This document shows positions 44,573-54,280 of a stretch of DNA of 64,000 nucleotides, in pieces. The first letter of the stretch is position 1. The number at the start of each line of letters is the position of its first letter. Under the pieces are notes generated by a model. It had not been told where the DNA came from and did not search any database. It worked only from the letters and a program-made list of their open reading frames with translations. The DNA is from Muribaculum sp. (GTDB lineage Bacteria > Bacteroidota > Bacteroidia > Bacteroidales > Muribaculaceae). The position numbers and the translations under genes are program-made. The DNA lies in contig VSOZ01000012.1 of NCBI GenBank assembly GCA_009775095.1, positions 1 through 64,000 on the forward strand, in the 5' to 3' direction.

Positions 44573-45388
44573 TCAAGAATGACCGGGGGTACGGGAGCGA
44601 AGTTGCCAGAATGCGACAGCTGCAGCAGCAGCCACGTTGAGGGAGTCTACATTGTGCGCCATAGGTATACGCACCACGTAGTCGGTCGAGGCTATGGTGT
44701 GCTCCGACAGGCCGTCGCCCTCAGTGCCCATGACTATGGCAAGCCTAGGTTCGGCCGTCAGCACAGGATCGTCAAGCGATATTGAATCTTCGGTAAGGGC
44801 CATGGCAGCAGTACGGAAGCCAAGACCGCCAAGTTGCGCTACAGGCCGGTCAAGCCATGCCCACGGCACAAGAAACACCGACCCCATAGACACTCTGACA
44901 GCTCTACGGTTGAGCGGATCGCATGATGACGGCGTGAGAAGCACTCCGTCAATACCGAGCGCGGCAGCCGAACGAAATATAGCGCCGATGTTGGTGGTAT
45001 CGACAACACCGTCAATCACAACAATGCGCCGCGCTCCGCTGCACACTTCGTCAACCGACGGCAGCGCCGGACGACGCATAGCGCACAGCACACCGCGGGT
45101 AAGAGTATAGCCCGTCAATGTCGCAAGTAGCTGCCTGTCGCCCGTATAGACCGGAATGTCGCCGCAACGCTCGATAATCGAGGCCGCGTCGCCGGTAATG
45201 TGGCGTCGCTCGCACAACAACGACACCGGAGTATAGCCGGCATTAAGCGCCACATCGATGACTTTGGGGCTTTCAGCGATAAACAGCCCCTGCTCGGGAT
45301 GAAGACGATTGCGCAGCTGCGCCTCTGTAAGAGTGGCATAAACCTCTACTCCGCTACAGGACAATGAAGATATTTCGATAACGGGCAT
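44573..45388 (-). CDS. TrmH/SpoU family RNA 2'-O-methyltransferase
   Basis: 271 aa from the ATG at 45388; a longer frame to 45445 adds unrelated residues and crosses the promoter. The N-terminal part is an L30e-like RNA-binding domain. The SPOUT knot domain has Val-Asp-Thr-Thr-Asn-Ile-Gly-Ala-Ile-Phe-Arg-Ser-Ala, Met-Gly-Thr-Glu-Gly-Asp-Gly-Leu and Ile-Pro-Met-Ala-His-Asn-Val-Asp-Ser-Leu-Asn-Val-Ala, the three family motifs. It methylates a ribose in rRNA or tRNA; the exact target cannot be told. Confidence 0.93.
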   Translation of the reverse strand: MPVIEISSLSCSGVEVYATLTEAQLRNRLHPEQGLFIAESPKVIDVALNAGYTPVSLLCERRHITGDAASIIERCGDIPVYTGDRQLLATLTGYTLTRGVLCAMRRPALPSVDEVCSGARRIVVIDGVVDTTNIGAIFRSAAALGIDGVLLTPSSCDPLNRRAVRVSMGSVFLVPWAWLDRPVAQLGGLGFRTAAMALTEDSISLDDPVLTAEPRLAIVMGTEGDGLSEHTIASTDYVVRIPMAHNVDSLNVAAAAAVAFWQLRSRTPGHS

Positions 45389-45414
45389 ATATGTTGTATT
45401 ACGAGTTGACTCCG

Positions 45415-45422
45415 CAAAGATA
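45415..45422 (-). promoter_or_regulatory. -7 element for the SpoU methyltransferase gene
   Basis: TATCTTTG on the minus strand, 26 bp before the start codon chosen at 45388. Confidence 0.35.
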
Positions 45423-45461
45423 GCTAAATTATGCCGTATACACATACAATCGATACGGGGC

Positions 45462-45492
45462 TTGGTATATACGGTCTAATTTCGTAAATTTG
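45462..45492 (+). promoter_or_regulatory. Promoter for the GH43-CBM gene
   Basis: TTG (45462-45464), 20 bp, TAAATTTG (45485-45492); start codon 30 bp further on. Confidence 0.6.
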
Positions 45493-45522
45493 TCATTATA
45501 CATTTAACTATCACATATTATA

Positions 45523-47139
45523 ATGGACTTGCATAATAAAACATTGAGAAGAGCGACACTTGCCATAGTGCTGCTCAGTGCGTCAACCGCACCCATGATA
45601 ACACAAGCGGCCAACCCTATATTACCTATGTGGGAATATATTCCCGACGGGGAGCCTTATGTATTTGAAGATCCTGATAATCCCGGTAAATTCAGAGTGT
45701 ATTTATACGGATCGCATGACAATCTCGTATCAGAATATTGCGGTCGTGATCAAGTAGTATGGTCGGCACCGGTAGAAGACCTGAATAACTGGCGTTGCGA
45801 CGGCATAATATTTGAATCACGCAGAGACGCAGACGGCAAACTACTATACGCCAACGGACAGGGCGACGTATTGTATGCCCCCGACGTTACAGTAAAGACC
45901 GATGCATCAGGGGAAAAGACCTACTATCTATATCCCAACAATCAAGCCGGAGGACGCAATGGATTGATCGCCAAGTCATCGCGCCCCGACGGGCCGTTTG
46001 AGGTGTGCAATTGGAGCAAGGATGACCCTACAAAAACCGACGGAGATTTACGTTTTGATCCGGCAGTATTTATTGATGATGACGGCAAAGTGTACGGCTA
46101 TTGGGGCTTTGAAGAGTCATGGGGTGCTGAACTTGACCCCAATAATATGGCTACGGTAAAACCGGGCACAAAAGCAGTCAAAAATATGATACCGGGCAAA
46201 TATCAAGACAAGGTATTTCGTTTCTTCGAGGCCTCATCAATACGCAAAATCAAGGACAAATATGTCTTTGTATACAGCCGTTGGACCAATGAGGGCGAAT
46301 TCGGTCTACCGCAGTCCAACTATACACTTGCCTACGCATACTCCGACAATCCGCTCGGCCCTTTCACCTACGGCGGCACAATCATAGACGGACGCGGACG
46401 CCTTACTACTCCCGACGGAAAGACCATAGCCACAGCCACACCGGGAGGTAACACTCACGGCAGCATAGTGGAAATAAACGGACAGTGGTATGTGTTCTAT
46501 CATCGCCAGACAGGCACAAATGAATTTTCACGTCAGGCCATGGTGGCCCCCATAGAAGTAAAAGTGACCGAAGGGCCGGGCGGAAAAGTGGAAATATCGG
46601 AAGGCGAATATACGTCGGAAGGCTTCGAACTCAACGGGCTTAACCCTCTTGAACGCCACTCGGCAGGTATAGCGTGCTACTACACCGGTCCGGAACCTGC
46701 CCACGCATCGTTTCCCAACTTCCTGTTCACAGGCTCGTATGTAGATGCACTGCGTCCTAAAATTGAGAGTTATGACAAGCCCTACGACCTGCGTATCAAC
46801 CATGCCCCCGTGGTAAACAACACCGCCGGCTCTACGGTAGGCTACAAATACTTCAATTTTGACGCTCTGTCAGGCGACAATAATGCCAACCTGCTTGTAA
46901 ACCTTGTACCCGGAGGCATCGACTCTACTGTAAAAATCATGATAGACGATCCTGTAAAAGGCAAGGAAATAGGCCGACTTGACATATCCGGCGCACTCGC
47001 ACAAGAACCGGTAGAATTAAGCATTCCGGTGAAGATCGGCAAAAATATCAAGGGCAAGCACGCCTTGTTCTTTGTGTTTGACTCTCCGACAAAAGGCAAG
47101 TCGACATGCACCCTCAACAATTTTGTATTTTCAAAATAA
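45523..47139 (+). CDS. Secreted GH43 family glycoside hydrolase with C-terminal CBM6-like domain
   Basis: 538 aa with a signal peptide ending Thr-Gln-Ala-Ala. The five-bladed GH43 propeller covers ~28-355: a catalytic-base region near Phe-Glu-Asp-Pro-Asp, Leu-Tyr-Ala-Pro-Asp-Val-Thr for the pKa-tuning Asp, and Phe-Glu-Ala-Ser-Ser for the acid Glu. Residues ~385-538 form a beta-sandwich like CBM6. Probably an arabinosidase or xylosidase. It has its own promoter and faces an SLC45-type transporter across a shared terminator. Confidence 0.85.
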   Translation: MDLHNKTLRRATLAIVLLSASTAPMITQAANPILPMWEYIPDGEPYVFEDPDNPGKFRVYLYGSHDNLVSEYCGRDQVVWSAPVEDLNNWRCDGIIFESRRDADGKLLYANGQGDVLYAPDVTVKTDASGEKTYYLYPNNQAGGRNGLIAKSSRPDGPFEVCNWSKDDPTKTDGDLRFDPAVFIDDDGKVYGYWGFEESWGAELDPNNMATVKPGTKAVKNMIPGKYQDKVFRFFEASSIRKIKDKYVFVYSRWTNEGEFGLPQSNYTLAYAYSDNPLGPFTYGGTIIDGRGRLTTPDGKTIATATPGGNTHGSIVEINGQWYVFYHRQTGTNEFSRQAMVAPIEVKVTEGPGGKVEISEGEYTSEGFELNGLNPLERHSAGIACYYTGPEPAHASFPNFLFTGSYVDALRPKIESYDKPYDLRINHAPVVNNTAGSTVGYKYFNFDALSGDNNANLLVNLVPGGIDSTVKIMIDDPVKGKEIGRLDISGALAQEPVELSIPVKIGKNIKGKHALFFVFDSPTKGKSTCTLNNFVFSK

Positions 47140-47156
47140 ACAGTGATTATAAAAAT

Positions 47157-47188
47157 AAAGAGGATGACCCGGCCGGGTCATCCTCTTT
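47157..47188. terminator. Bidirectional terminator between convergent genes
   Basis: Perfect 32-nt palindrome: each arm is 16 bp, centred on GGCC at 47171-47174. A-rich on the left and T-rich on the right, so it can end transcripts from both sides. Confidence 0.9.
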
Positions 47189-47209
47189 ATTTTTATCTGT
47201 AGCTGAAGA

Positions 47210-48583
47210 TCAGAACGGCTCCTCCTCTTCAACAAGAGGGTCGACAGCCACATCATGCTTCTCGGCATAGGTCTCCTTGATAAAGAACACACAGCATGCG
47301 CCCACTAACAGGAGCACACCGGCAAGCACTATCATGTTGAGCTGCGAGTGTCCGCCAAGCAATCCGAACACAATACCGCCGAGAGCGGCAGCCACAATCT
47401 GTGGTATGGTTATGGTGCCGTTGAACAGGCCGAGATATGCACCCATGTGCTTTCCGCTTATGGAGTTGGTAAGTATGGTGAAAGGCATTGCCAACATAGC
47501 AGCCCATGCGGTACCGACCAAGAAATAGCTTATGAAAAGCAACCACTTGTCATGGAAGAACATAGTTGATATAAATCCGATGCCGCCGATAACGAGACTC
47601 AGACAATAAGCCATACGACGATTCTTGAAGTTAGGCAATATGGCAGCCCACACAACCGAACCGATGGCCTGAACGGCAAAAAGTATACCGTTCCAGTTGG
47701 CGGCCTCCTGATAGTTGGCGGTCTGCGTACCCTGCGATGCATCCCAGCCGTAAGCCTGCTCAGCTACACCGCCCGTATTGTAAGTCCACATATACATGAA
47801 CGCGGCCCAACAGAAAAACTGCACCAGTCCTACAGTCCAGAATACTTTCGGGGCCTTTATCAACAAGTGCACGAAATCGCTCTTTTCATTGTCGCCGGAT
47901 TGAGTTATGCCATGATATTCGGCATACTCCTTCGGAGGCATCTCCTTGACCTTGCAGAACGTATATATGACACAGGCAATGAGAATGGCGGCACCACCGT
48001 AAAAAGAGAATGTTACGGAATCGGGCACTTTATTGCCCTCGGCTACATTGCTGATGCCTATCCACGCCAAGACAAACGGGAAAATAAACCCGACAACCGA
48101 ACCGGCGTTGCACAAGAAACTCTGTATGGAGTATGCAAGACCCTTCTGACGCTCGTTTACCATGTCGCCGACAAGCATCTTGAACGGCTGCATCGATATG
48201 TTGATCGACAAGTCAAGAAACATAAGCGCAAACGCGCCGAATATAAGCGCGGCACCTACAGCAAGATGGAAACTTCCAGCATTAGGCAAGAGTGCCATGA
48301 CGATGACTGCCAATATCGATCCGAACAGAAGATAAGGCAAGCGACGGCCGAAACGATTCCATGTACGGTCGCTGAGTGTCCCTACTATCGGTTGAATGAC
48401 AAGCCCCGCGAGCGGCGGCAGAATCCCAAAATAGCTGAGTTCGTGAGGATCTGCACCGAGAGTGGCAAAAATACGCGAAATGTTGGCGCTCTGTAGCGCA
48501 TAGGCTATCTGAACACCGAAAAATCCGAAACTCAAGTTCCATAGCTTCCAGAAACTCAAGTCAGGCTTAACTTTTGCTTTCAT
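47210..48583 (-). CDS. SLC45-like MFS sugar transporter
   Basis: 457 aa, 12 membrane segments. It opens Leu-Ser-Phe-Trp-Lys-Leu-Trp-Asn-Leu-Ser-Phe-Gly-Phe-Phe-Gly and has Gly-Thr-Leu-Ser-Asp-Arg-Thr-Trp-Asn-Arg-Phe-Gly-Arg-Arg in loop 2-3, the signature of the GPH/SLC45 sucrose-maltose type. It imports a disaccharide across the inner membrane by H+ symport. The substrate is not fixed by neighbours. Confidence 0.88.
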   Translation of the reverse strand: MKAKVKPDLSFWKLWNLSFGFFGVQIAYALQSANISRIFATLGADPHELSYFGILPPLAGLVIQPIVGTLSDRTWNRFGRRLPYLLFGSILAVIVMALLPNAGSFHLAVGAALIFGAFALMFLDLSINISMQPFKMLVGDMVNERQKGLAYSIQSFLCNAGSVVGFIFPFVLAWIGISNVAEGNKVPDSVTFSFYGGAAILIACVIYTFCKVKEMPPKEYAEYHGITQSGDNEKSDFVHLLIKAPKVFWTVGLVQFFCWAAFMYMWTYNTGGVAEQAYGWDASQGTQTANYQEAANWNGILFAVQAIGSVVWAAILPNFKNRRMAYCLSLVIGGIGFISTMFFHDKWLLFISYFLVGTAWAAMLAMPFTILTNSISGKHMGAYLGLFNGTITIPQIVAAALGGIVFGLLGGHSQLNMIVLAGVLLLVGACCVFFIKETYAEKHDVAVDPLVEEEEPF

Positions 48584-48633
48584 GAGTAGACAAAGTGGTT
48601 TTAGTTGACAATATCTTTAGAATTATAACGACA

Positions 48634-48641
48634 AATATAAC
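48634..48641 (-). promoter_or_regulatory. -7 element upstream of the SLC45-like gene
   Basis: TATATTTG on the minus strand, 50 bp before the start codon; no good -33 box. Confidence 0.3.
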
Positions 48642-48787
48642 ACTTTTTTGTTTATTGCCGTAATTTTCTAATTCAAAATCTCTTATATTACCCCTTTTTG
48701 CCATTAAAAACGACCGATTCGCAAGGTTTATGAAGAAATTTGTGAGTTACTCAGCTCATCCTAATATAAAATCTCCCAAGTTTTATG

Positions 48788-48795
48788 TACTTTTG
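48788..48795 (+). promoter_or_regulatory. -7 element for ychF
   Basis: TACTTTTG, 35 bp before the ychF start; no clear -33 box. Confidence 0.4.
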
Positions 48796-48830
48796 CAGTA
48801 CGAATTAATAAATCAGAAACAATATATATT

Positions 48831-49934
48831 ATGGCACTTCAATGCGGCATAGTAGGCTTGCCCAATGTCGGCAAGTCGACACTATTCAACTGTCTCTCCA
48901 ATGCAAAGGCTCAATCGGCCAACTTCCCGTTCTGCACAATTGAGCCGAATGTCGGCGTCATAACGGTGCCCGATGACAGATTGACAAAACTGGTTGAGAT
49001 GTGTCAGCCCAAAAGTGTGGTACCCGCTACGGTAGAGATCGTAGACATAGCCGGCCTTGTAAAAGGCGCAAGCAAAGGAGAAGGACTCGGCAACAAATTT
49101 CTCGCCAACATACGCGAGACAGATGCCATAATACACGTGCTGCGCTGTTTTGACGACGACAACATAACGCATGTAGACGGGAGCGTGGATCCTGTGCGTG
49201 ACAAAGAGATAATAGACTACGAACTGCAGCTCAAGGATCTTGAGACCGTGGAGGCACGTATAGCCAAAACACAGAAACAGGCACAGACCGGCGGCGATAA
49301 GACGGCCAAAATGCAATACGAAGTACTGTGCCGCTTCAAAGAAGCTCTCGATCAAGGCAAGCCCGCGCGCTCGGTAACATTTGACGGAGTGGACGAACAG
49401 CGCTTTGCCCGTGAACTGTTTTTGCTCACCAACAAACCTGTGCTCTACGTATGCAACGTAGACGATGCGTCGGCCGCAACAGGCAACAGCTATGTGGAAG
49501 CGGTAAAAGAGGCTATAAAAGATGAAAACGCGCAACTACTTATAGTAGCCGCGCAGACAGAAGCCGACATAGCAGAACTCGACACATGGGAAGAGCGTCA
49601 GGAATTTCTAAATGAAATAGGGCTTGAAGAGTCGGGTGTGAGCCGACTTATACGCTCTGCGTATGCGTTGCTAAATCTACAGACATATTTTACGGCAGGT
49701 CCTGACGAAGTAAGAGCATGGACATTCATGCGCGGCTCCAAAGCACCGCAATGTGCCAGCATCATACACACCGACTTTGAAAAAGGCTTCATACGCGCCG
49801 AAGTCATCAAATATGACGACTACGTGACACTCGGCGGAGAGAACGGAGTCAAAGAAGCCGGCAAGCTCGGTATCGAAGGCAAAGAATATGTTGTCCAAGA
49901 CGGCGACATAATGCACTTCCGATTCAACGTGTAA
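48831..49934 (+). CDS. ychF: Ribosome-binding ATPase YchF (Obg family)
   Basis: 367 aa, normal length. G1 motif Gly-Leu-Pro-Asn-Val-Gly-Lys-Ser (8-15), G3 Asp-Ile-Ala-Gly-Leu-Val-Lys-Gly, and the altered G4 (Asn-Val-Asp-Asp instead of Asn-Lys-x-Asp) that makes YchF prefer ATP. A C-terminal TGS-like domain ends [10 protein letters not shown]. Conserved translation-linked, stress-sensitive ATPase. Confidence 0.97.
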   Translation: MALQCGIVGLPNVGKSTLFNCLSNAKAQSANFPFCTIEPNVGVITVPDDRLTKLVEMCQPKSVVPATVEIVDIAGLVKGASKGEGLGNKFLANIRETDAIIHVLRCFDDDNITHVDGSVDPVRDKEIIDYELQLKDLETVEARIAKTQKQAQTGGDKTAKMQYEVLCRFKEALDQGKPARSVTFDGVDEQRFARELFLLTNKPVLYVCNVDDASAATGNSYVEAVKEAIKDENAQLLIVAAQTEADIAELDTWEERQEFLNEIGLEESGVSRLIRSAYALLNLQTYFTAGPDEVRAWTFMRGSKAPQCASIIHTDFEKGFIRAEVIKYDDYVTLGGENGVKEAGKLGIEGKEYVVQDGDIMHFRFNV

Positions 49935-49963
49935 ACTTTTTCGTAAAAGTCCGCGTTATTTAA

Positions 49964-51181
49964 ATGAATGTTTCAACGATTTTAGATATGAGCGGGAAAT
50001 TGCAGATAATTATTGCAATACTTGTCATTTATCCTCTGGGGGTGGCAGCTCAGGGGATAGATGAGGTTATTGCTGCCTTAAAGTCGGCCGATTGTTATGA
50101 AGCGACAGTCGACTATCAGGTACTTATGTCGCTTCAAGACGATGTAGCTTATAAAATCCGGTTAAATTCAATGCAGGCGGAAGGTGACACACTCGCTCCC
50201 TGCGATTATCTTATAGACTGGACTCTGGAGACTCCGTCAGGAAGCACAACAGGCTTCTCGGCCTACTTCGACGGTAATGCCTACAACTTTCGCGGCGACC
50301 GGCTGCTTGAATATCATTACGCATGGGACTCTATACCGTTCAAACCGAGAGGAATGTCAGTGGCAGCACTTCCCGGAGTACAGCGACAGGCCCAATTCAC
50401 CGGACTTCTTCCGCAGTTTATAGCCGAAGAGCTGTCCACTATAGCCAACGGCGAAGATTACCGCTACATATGCCACTCCGACACAACGGTCAACGACTCC
50501 CGATGTGTGGTGATCGACGGCGAAATGGTCATGAGCGGAGTCACATACAAAGAGTTCATGTATGCATTTGACCACGCTACAATGATGCCGGTCTACATAG
50601 AACTGGAAAACAATCCCGGCGCACTTGCCGAACAAACCATAACAGCCGCTTACAGCAAGACCGTCAAGAACTGTCAGGCAATAGAGGAAGACATACTTAA
50701 AAACGCTTACCCTGAAATTTTCGAAAAATATAGGGAAAGCAACTATGCGATAGAGAACCTGCCCGGACAGCGTCTGCCCGGTTTTGCTTTGCCTACCACA
50801 ACCCGCGAGCGATACTCAAGGCGTCTCGGCGACCCGTTTCGCTGCCCCACCCTGCTCGTACTTATTGACCCGAAGTCATCTTTTGCAGAAGCCACGGTAA
50901 GAGACATCCGTTCGGCCGTTGACGCGCTTCCATACAATGCCGACGTCATATGGGCATTTGTAAGCAATAATACAGACGAGATTGAAAGTGTCATACCCTC
51001 GGTGCGTCCGGGTGAACACTTACTGACAAGTGCCAAATCACTTGCCCGTGACTGTGGAGCCGCCGCATTTCCGGTAACCGTTATCACACGCGCCGACGGC
51101 ATTGTGGCCGACGTGGTGATCGGATACAACAATGACCTAACTCCGGTTGTTATACAAAAAGCGGCATTGGCCGTAAAATAA
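49964..51181 (+). CDS. Secreted two-domain protein: LolA-like N-terminus and thioredoxin-fold C-terminus lacking CxxC
   Basis: 405 aa; the second Met (49988) gives a cleaner signal peptide ending Val-Ala-Ala-Gln. Residues ~30-235 resemble outer-membrane lipoprotein-sorting (LolA/DUF-type) beta-sheets. Residues ~265-405 look like a thioredoxin/AhpC fold (Leu-Pro-Gly-Phe-Ala-Leu-Pro; Cys-Pro-Thr-Leu-Leu-Val-Leu-Ile-Asp-Pro-Lys), but the redox CxxC is missing; a single Cys remains at Phe-Arg-Cys-Pro. It sits 29 bp after ychF and 32 bp before tpx, so it could share the tpx transcript. A chaperone-like rather than oxidoreductase role is possible. Confidence 0.6.
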   Translation: MNVSTILDMSGKLQIIIAILVIYPLGVAAQGIDEVIAALKSADCYEATVDYQVLMSLQDDVAYKIRLNSMQAEGDTLAPCDYLIDWTLETPSGSTTGFSAYFDGNAYNFRGDRLLEYHYAWDSIPFKPRGMSVAALPGVQRQAQFTGLLPQFIAEELSTIANGEDYRYICHSDTTVNDSRCVVIDGEMVMSGVTYKEFMYAFDHATMMPVYIELENNPGALAEQTITAAYSKTVKNCQAIEEDILKNAYPEIFEKYRESNYAIENLPGQRLPGFALPTTTRERYSRRLGDPFRCPTLLVLIDPKSSFAEATVRDIRSAVDALPYNADVIWAFVSNNTDEIESVIPSVRPGEHLLTSAKSLARDCGAAAFPVTVITRADGIVADVVIGYNNDLTPVVIQKAALAVK

Positions 51182-51213
51182 AAAAAACAGTATAACAAAA
51201 ACTTTATGTAATT

Positions 51214-51711
51214 ATGGAAACCGTATATTTCACCGGAAACGAGTGTCACACATCAGGCAATCTTCCCGACGTAGGCACAAAAGCTCCCGACTTTAATCTT
51301 GTTGATGCCGATCTTAAAGAACTCAGCCTCGAGTCGTTTCCCGGCAAAAAGATAGTACTCAATATATTTCCAAGCCTTGATACGGCTGTATGCGCCATGA
51401 GCGTAAGAAAATTCAACGAGAAGGCAGCCGACAAAAAAGATGCCGTAGTACTATGTGTGTCGATGGACCTGCCGTTTGCAGCCAAGCGCTTCTGCACTGT
51501 TGAGAATATAGCCAACGTATATCCAGCATCGGCATTCCGTTCACCTGCGTTTGTCAAAGATTATGGCATAGAACTCGTTGACGGACCCCTGAAGGGACTG
51601 CTCGCACGTGCGGTCATAATCATAGATGAGAACCGCAATGTCATATATCGCGAACTGGTCGACGAGATAACTCACGAACCCGATTATGAGGCAGCGTTGA
51701 AAATGCTATAA
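51214..51711 (+). CDS. tpx: Thiol peroxidase Tpx
   Basis: 165 aa, atypical 2-Cys peroxiredoxin. Peroxidatic Cys60 in Phe-Pro-Ser-Leu-Asp-Thr-Ala-Val-Cys, resolving Cys94 in Lys-Arg-Phe-Cys. Reduces H2O2 and alkyl hydroperoxides using thioredoxin. The extra Cys11 and Cys81 are not part of the usual pair. Converges on the ketoisomerase gene with a 7-bp gap. Confidence 0.95.
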   Translation: METVYFTGNECHTSGNLPDVGTKAPDFNLVDADLKELSLESFPGKKIVLNIFPSLDTAVCAMSVRKFNEKAADKKDAVVLCVSMDLPFAAKRFCTVENIANVYPASAFRSPAFVKDYGIELVDGPLKGLLARAVIIIDENRNVIYRELVDEITHEPDYEAALKML

Positions 51712-51718
51712 CGGCATA

Positions 51719-52153
51719 TTAACGTTTTGTGTCTAAAAACTCATTGTAGAGGCGGATATAGTCCGCCTCTTCGTATATATCGGAAGCAAGCACCATACAC
51801 AAGGCATCGGGCGAAAAGTTATCAATAGAATGCCATATGCCTGCTACAACCAAAAGCCCTTCGGACGGCTTGCTCATATGATAAGTATGCTTATTACGCC
51901 CGTCATCCACGGTTATGTCAAAACTACCGCGTAACGGTACTATTATCTGGTCAAGACTTTTGTGGGAATGATGTCCACGCGACACCCCGGCCGGCACATC
52001 ATAAATAAAATATACACGTTTAATAACAAAACCCTCTATCGAGCCGTTTTCAATAACCGCAAGAGTGCCGGTCGAAGAATCGCCATGAGTATCAAGCGTT
52101 ATAAGGCGGCAGCCGGCGATTGAGTCATCTTCCATATCAGCATACATAGGCAT
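51719..52153 (-). CDS. FdtA/QdtA-type dTDP-4-keto-6-deoxyhexose 3,4-ketoisomerase (WxcM-like cupin)
   Basis: 144 aa beta-barrel cupin with Val-Pro-Ala-Gly-Val-Ser-Arg-Gly-His-His-Ser-His-Lys (catalytic His pair) and Ile-Trp-His-Ser-Ile-Asp-Asn-Phe. Such enzymes turn dTDP-4-keto-6-deoxyglucose into the 3-keto isomer used for 3-amino sugars. It overlaps the preceding aminotransferase by 17 bp; together with rfbA this gives a rfbA-aminotransferase-isomerase operon. FdtA and QdtA cannot be told apart from this alone. Confidence 0.85.
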   Translation of the reverse strand: MPMYADMEDDSIAGCRLITLDTHGDSSTGTLAVIENGSIEGFVIKRVYFIYDVPAGVSRGHHSHKSLDQIIVPLRGSFDITVDDGRNKHTYHMSKPSEGLLVVAGIWHSIDNFSPDALCMVLASDIYEEADYIRLYNEFLDTKR

Positions 52154-53264
52154 TGATTATTTCAGATATATCACGGGCATCATCCAAAGAGGTGCATGCA
52201 GGATTGACCGGCAGACTCACCACCTCGCGGGCAAGAGCCTCGGCAATCGGAAACCGACCTAATCCGGCAGCCCTGTAACAAGACTGCATGTGAGGAGGCA
52301 CGGGATAATGCACATCGGTCTCCACCCCATTCCGCGACATATAGTTACGGAAATGCTCTCGGTTATCAACTCGAACGACATATTGGTGCCACACATGCCC
52401 GGCTGCACCATAATCGGGAAGAATGACATGCTTGTTCACAATTTCTCCACCGTATACAGAGGCAATAGCCCTGCGTCCATTATTCAATTCATCTATGTCC
52501 TGAAGTTTTATTCTAAGCATAGCGGCCTGTATCGGGTCAAGACGGCTGTTGTAGCCACAATAAACTTTATCGTGACGGTCGTTACCGCCATAATTGCCCA
52601 AAGCTCTTACCATATCGGCCAACTTAGCATCATCGGTAGTCACTGCACCGGCATTGCCGAGCGCACCGAGATTTTTAGTAGGATAGAAACTGAACGCCGC
52701 CGCGTCGCCGAGATGTCCCGTACGCTCCGCCCCGACAAATGCGCCTATGGCCTGAGCATTGTCTTCGATGACTTTCAATCCGTGATGCTCCGCAATATCA
52801 CGTATATCCTCCATAGCACAAGGACGGCCGTAAAGATGGACCGGTATAACAGCGCGAGTGCGTGGAGTGACCGCATCGGCAATTTTATTCACATCGATAT
52901 TGTAAGTAGCCACGTCGGGATCCACCGGCACCGACACCAGCCCGGCATGTGTCACGGCAAGAAATGTTGCTATATAAGTATTGGCAGGCACAATAACCTC
53001 GTCACCGGGCGACATGACCCCGAGAGCGATGTAAGACAACAGTATGAGACGTAATGCATCAAGCCCGTTGCCCGTGCCTACCGCATATCGGCAACCGCAA
53101 AAAGCGGCAAGCTCATCCTCAAACGCCTCGACCTCACGACCGCCTATATAGCGGCCTCCGGCTATGACACGCAAACATGCGTCCTGCAGTCGGGCGGCAT
53201 ATGGAACATTGACCCGCCCAAGGTCAAGAAAAGTATATTTACGACCGCTTTTACTGCAATCCAT
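52137..53264 (-). CDS. DegT/DnrJ/EryC1 family sugar aminotransferase (FdtB-like)
   Basis: 375 aa from the ATG at 53264, which overlaps the end of rfbA by 14 bp; a longer frame to 53321 is unlikely. PLP enzyme with Thr-Gly-Asn-Gly-Leu-Asp-Ala, Glu-Asp-Asn-Ala-Gln-Ala (~167-172) and Schiff-base Lys197 in Phe-Tyr-Pro-Thr-Lys-Asn-Leu-Gly. With the ketoisomerase next door it most likely makes a dTDP-3-amino-3,6-dideoxyhexose for surface polysaccharide. Confidence 0.9.
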   Translation of the reverse strand: MDCSKSGRKYTFLDLGRVNVPYAARLQDACLRVIAGGRYIGGREVEAFEDELAAFCGCRYAVGTGNGLDALRLILLSYIALGVMSPGDEVIVPANTYIATFLAVTHAGLVSVPVDPDVATYNIDVNKIADAVTPRTRAVIPVHLYGRPCAMEDIRDIAEHHGLKVIEDNAQAIGAFVGAERTGHLGDAAAFSFYPTKNLGALGNAGAVTTDDAKLADMVRALGNYGGNDRHDKVYCGYNSRLDPIQAAMLRIKLQDIDELNNGRRAIASVYGGEIVNKHVILPDYGAAGHVWHQYVVRVDNREHFRNYMSRNGVETDVHYPVPPHMQSCYRAAGLGRFPIAEALAREVVSLPVNPACTSLDDARDISEIINAYVC

Positions 53265-54135
53265 TTTCAGCAAGTTGCATGAGATAGGCTCCGTAAGCGT
53301 TATTGGCCATAGGAGCGGCAAGAGCAGTCAGTTGCGAAGCGGTTATGTAGCCCTTTCTGAAAGCGATTTCTTCAAGTGCGGCAACCTGAAAACCCTGACG
53401 CTTCTCTACCGACTCCACGAAAGCCGACGCTTCCTGAAGCGAGTCGACAGTACCGGTATCGAGCCAAGCGAATCCCCGTCCGAGCAACTTAACGGCCAAC
53501 GATTTGCGTTCAAGATACTCAAGATTGACAGAAGTTATCTCCAATTCACCGCGAGCCGACGGCTTCACTCCTTTAGCCACCTGCACTACATCGTTGGGAT
53601 AAAAATATAATCCTACGACCGCGTAATCAGACACGGGAAACTCCGGTTTTTCCTGAATATCCACCGCATTGCCATCGTTGTCAAAAGCCACGACCCCGTA
53701 ACGCTGCGGATCTTTAACTTTGTAAGCGAAAATAACGCTCTTTTTCTGTTCTGCCGTAATGCGTGCGGCATCAAGCAACATACCTGTGAAGCCTTGCCCG
53801 TAAAATATATTGTCGCCGAGTACAAGACATACGTCATCATCACCGATAAACCGCTCTCCTATTATAAATGCCTGAGCAAGGCCTTCAGGTCGGGGTTGCT
53901 CGGCATAACTGAACTTCAGCCCCAAAGCCGCACCGTCGCCGAGCAACCGCTTGAATCCGGGAAGGTCATCGGGAGTCGAAATAATCAGTATATCACGTAT
54001 TCCGGCAAGCATCAATACCGATACCGGATAATATATCATCGGCTTGTCGTAGACAGGCAGGAGCTGCTTCGATACTCCTTTTGTAATCGGGTACAGACGC
54101 GTACCGCTTCCGCCGGCAAGAACTATTCCTTTCAT
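53251..54135 (-). CDS. rfbA: Glucose-1-phosphate thymidylyltransferase
   Basis: 294 aa. Nucleotide-binding start [14 protein letters not shown], then [15 protein letters not shown] and [10 protein letters not shown]. Forms dTDP-glucose, the entry to dTDP-deoxysugars. First gene of the three-gene operon; the following step (rfbB dehydratase) is not in this window. Confidence 0.97.
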   Translation of the reverse strand: MKGIVLAGGSGTRLYPITKGVSKQLLPVYDKPMIYYPVSVLMLAGIRDILIISTPDDLPGFKRLLGDGAALGLKFSYAEQPRPEGLAQAFIIGERFIGDDDVCLVLGDNIFYGQGFTGMLLDAARITAEQKKSVIFAYKVKDPQRYGVVAFDNDGNAVDIQEKPEFPVSDYAVVGLYFYPNDVVQVAKGVKPSARGELEITSVNLEYLERKSLAVKLLGRGFAWLDTGTVDSLQEASAFVESVEKRQGFQVAALEEIAFRKGYITASQLTALAAPMANNAYGAYLMQLAENGLQ

Positions 54136-54228
54136 TTTCGTGCTTATTCTAATTGTCGTGCAATTTACTAATTTTTTATCAAACCGACATTATACACAGC
54201 TCCGAAATGAAAGCAGCCGAAAGCAGGA

Positions 54229-54260
54229 TTTGTACAGATTGATTAAAAACAATATCTTTG
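54229..54260 (+). promoter_or_regulatory. Promoter for the YccF gene
   Basis: TTTG (54229-54232), 20 bp, TATCTTTG (54253-54260): an exact consensus pair. The start codon at 54281 is 21 bp on, which supports that start over an upstream one at 54140. Confidence 0.7.
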
Positions 54261-54280
54261 CACACAACGTTATCTGGAAA

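Noticed and set aside
45523..48583. GH43 gene and SLC45-like transporter as one arabinoxylan operon
   Set aside because: They converge on a shared bidirectional terminator, so they are separate transcripts; a metabolic link is not shown.
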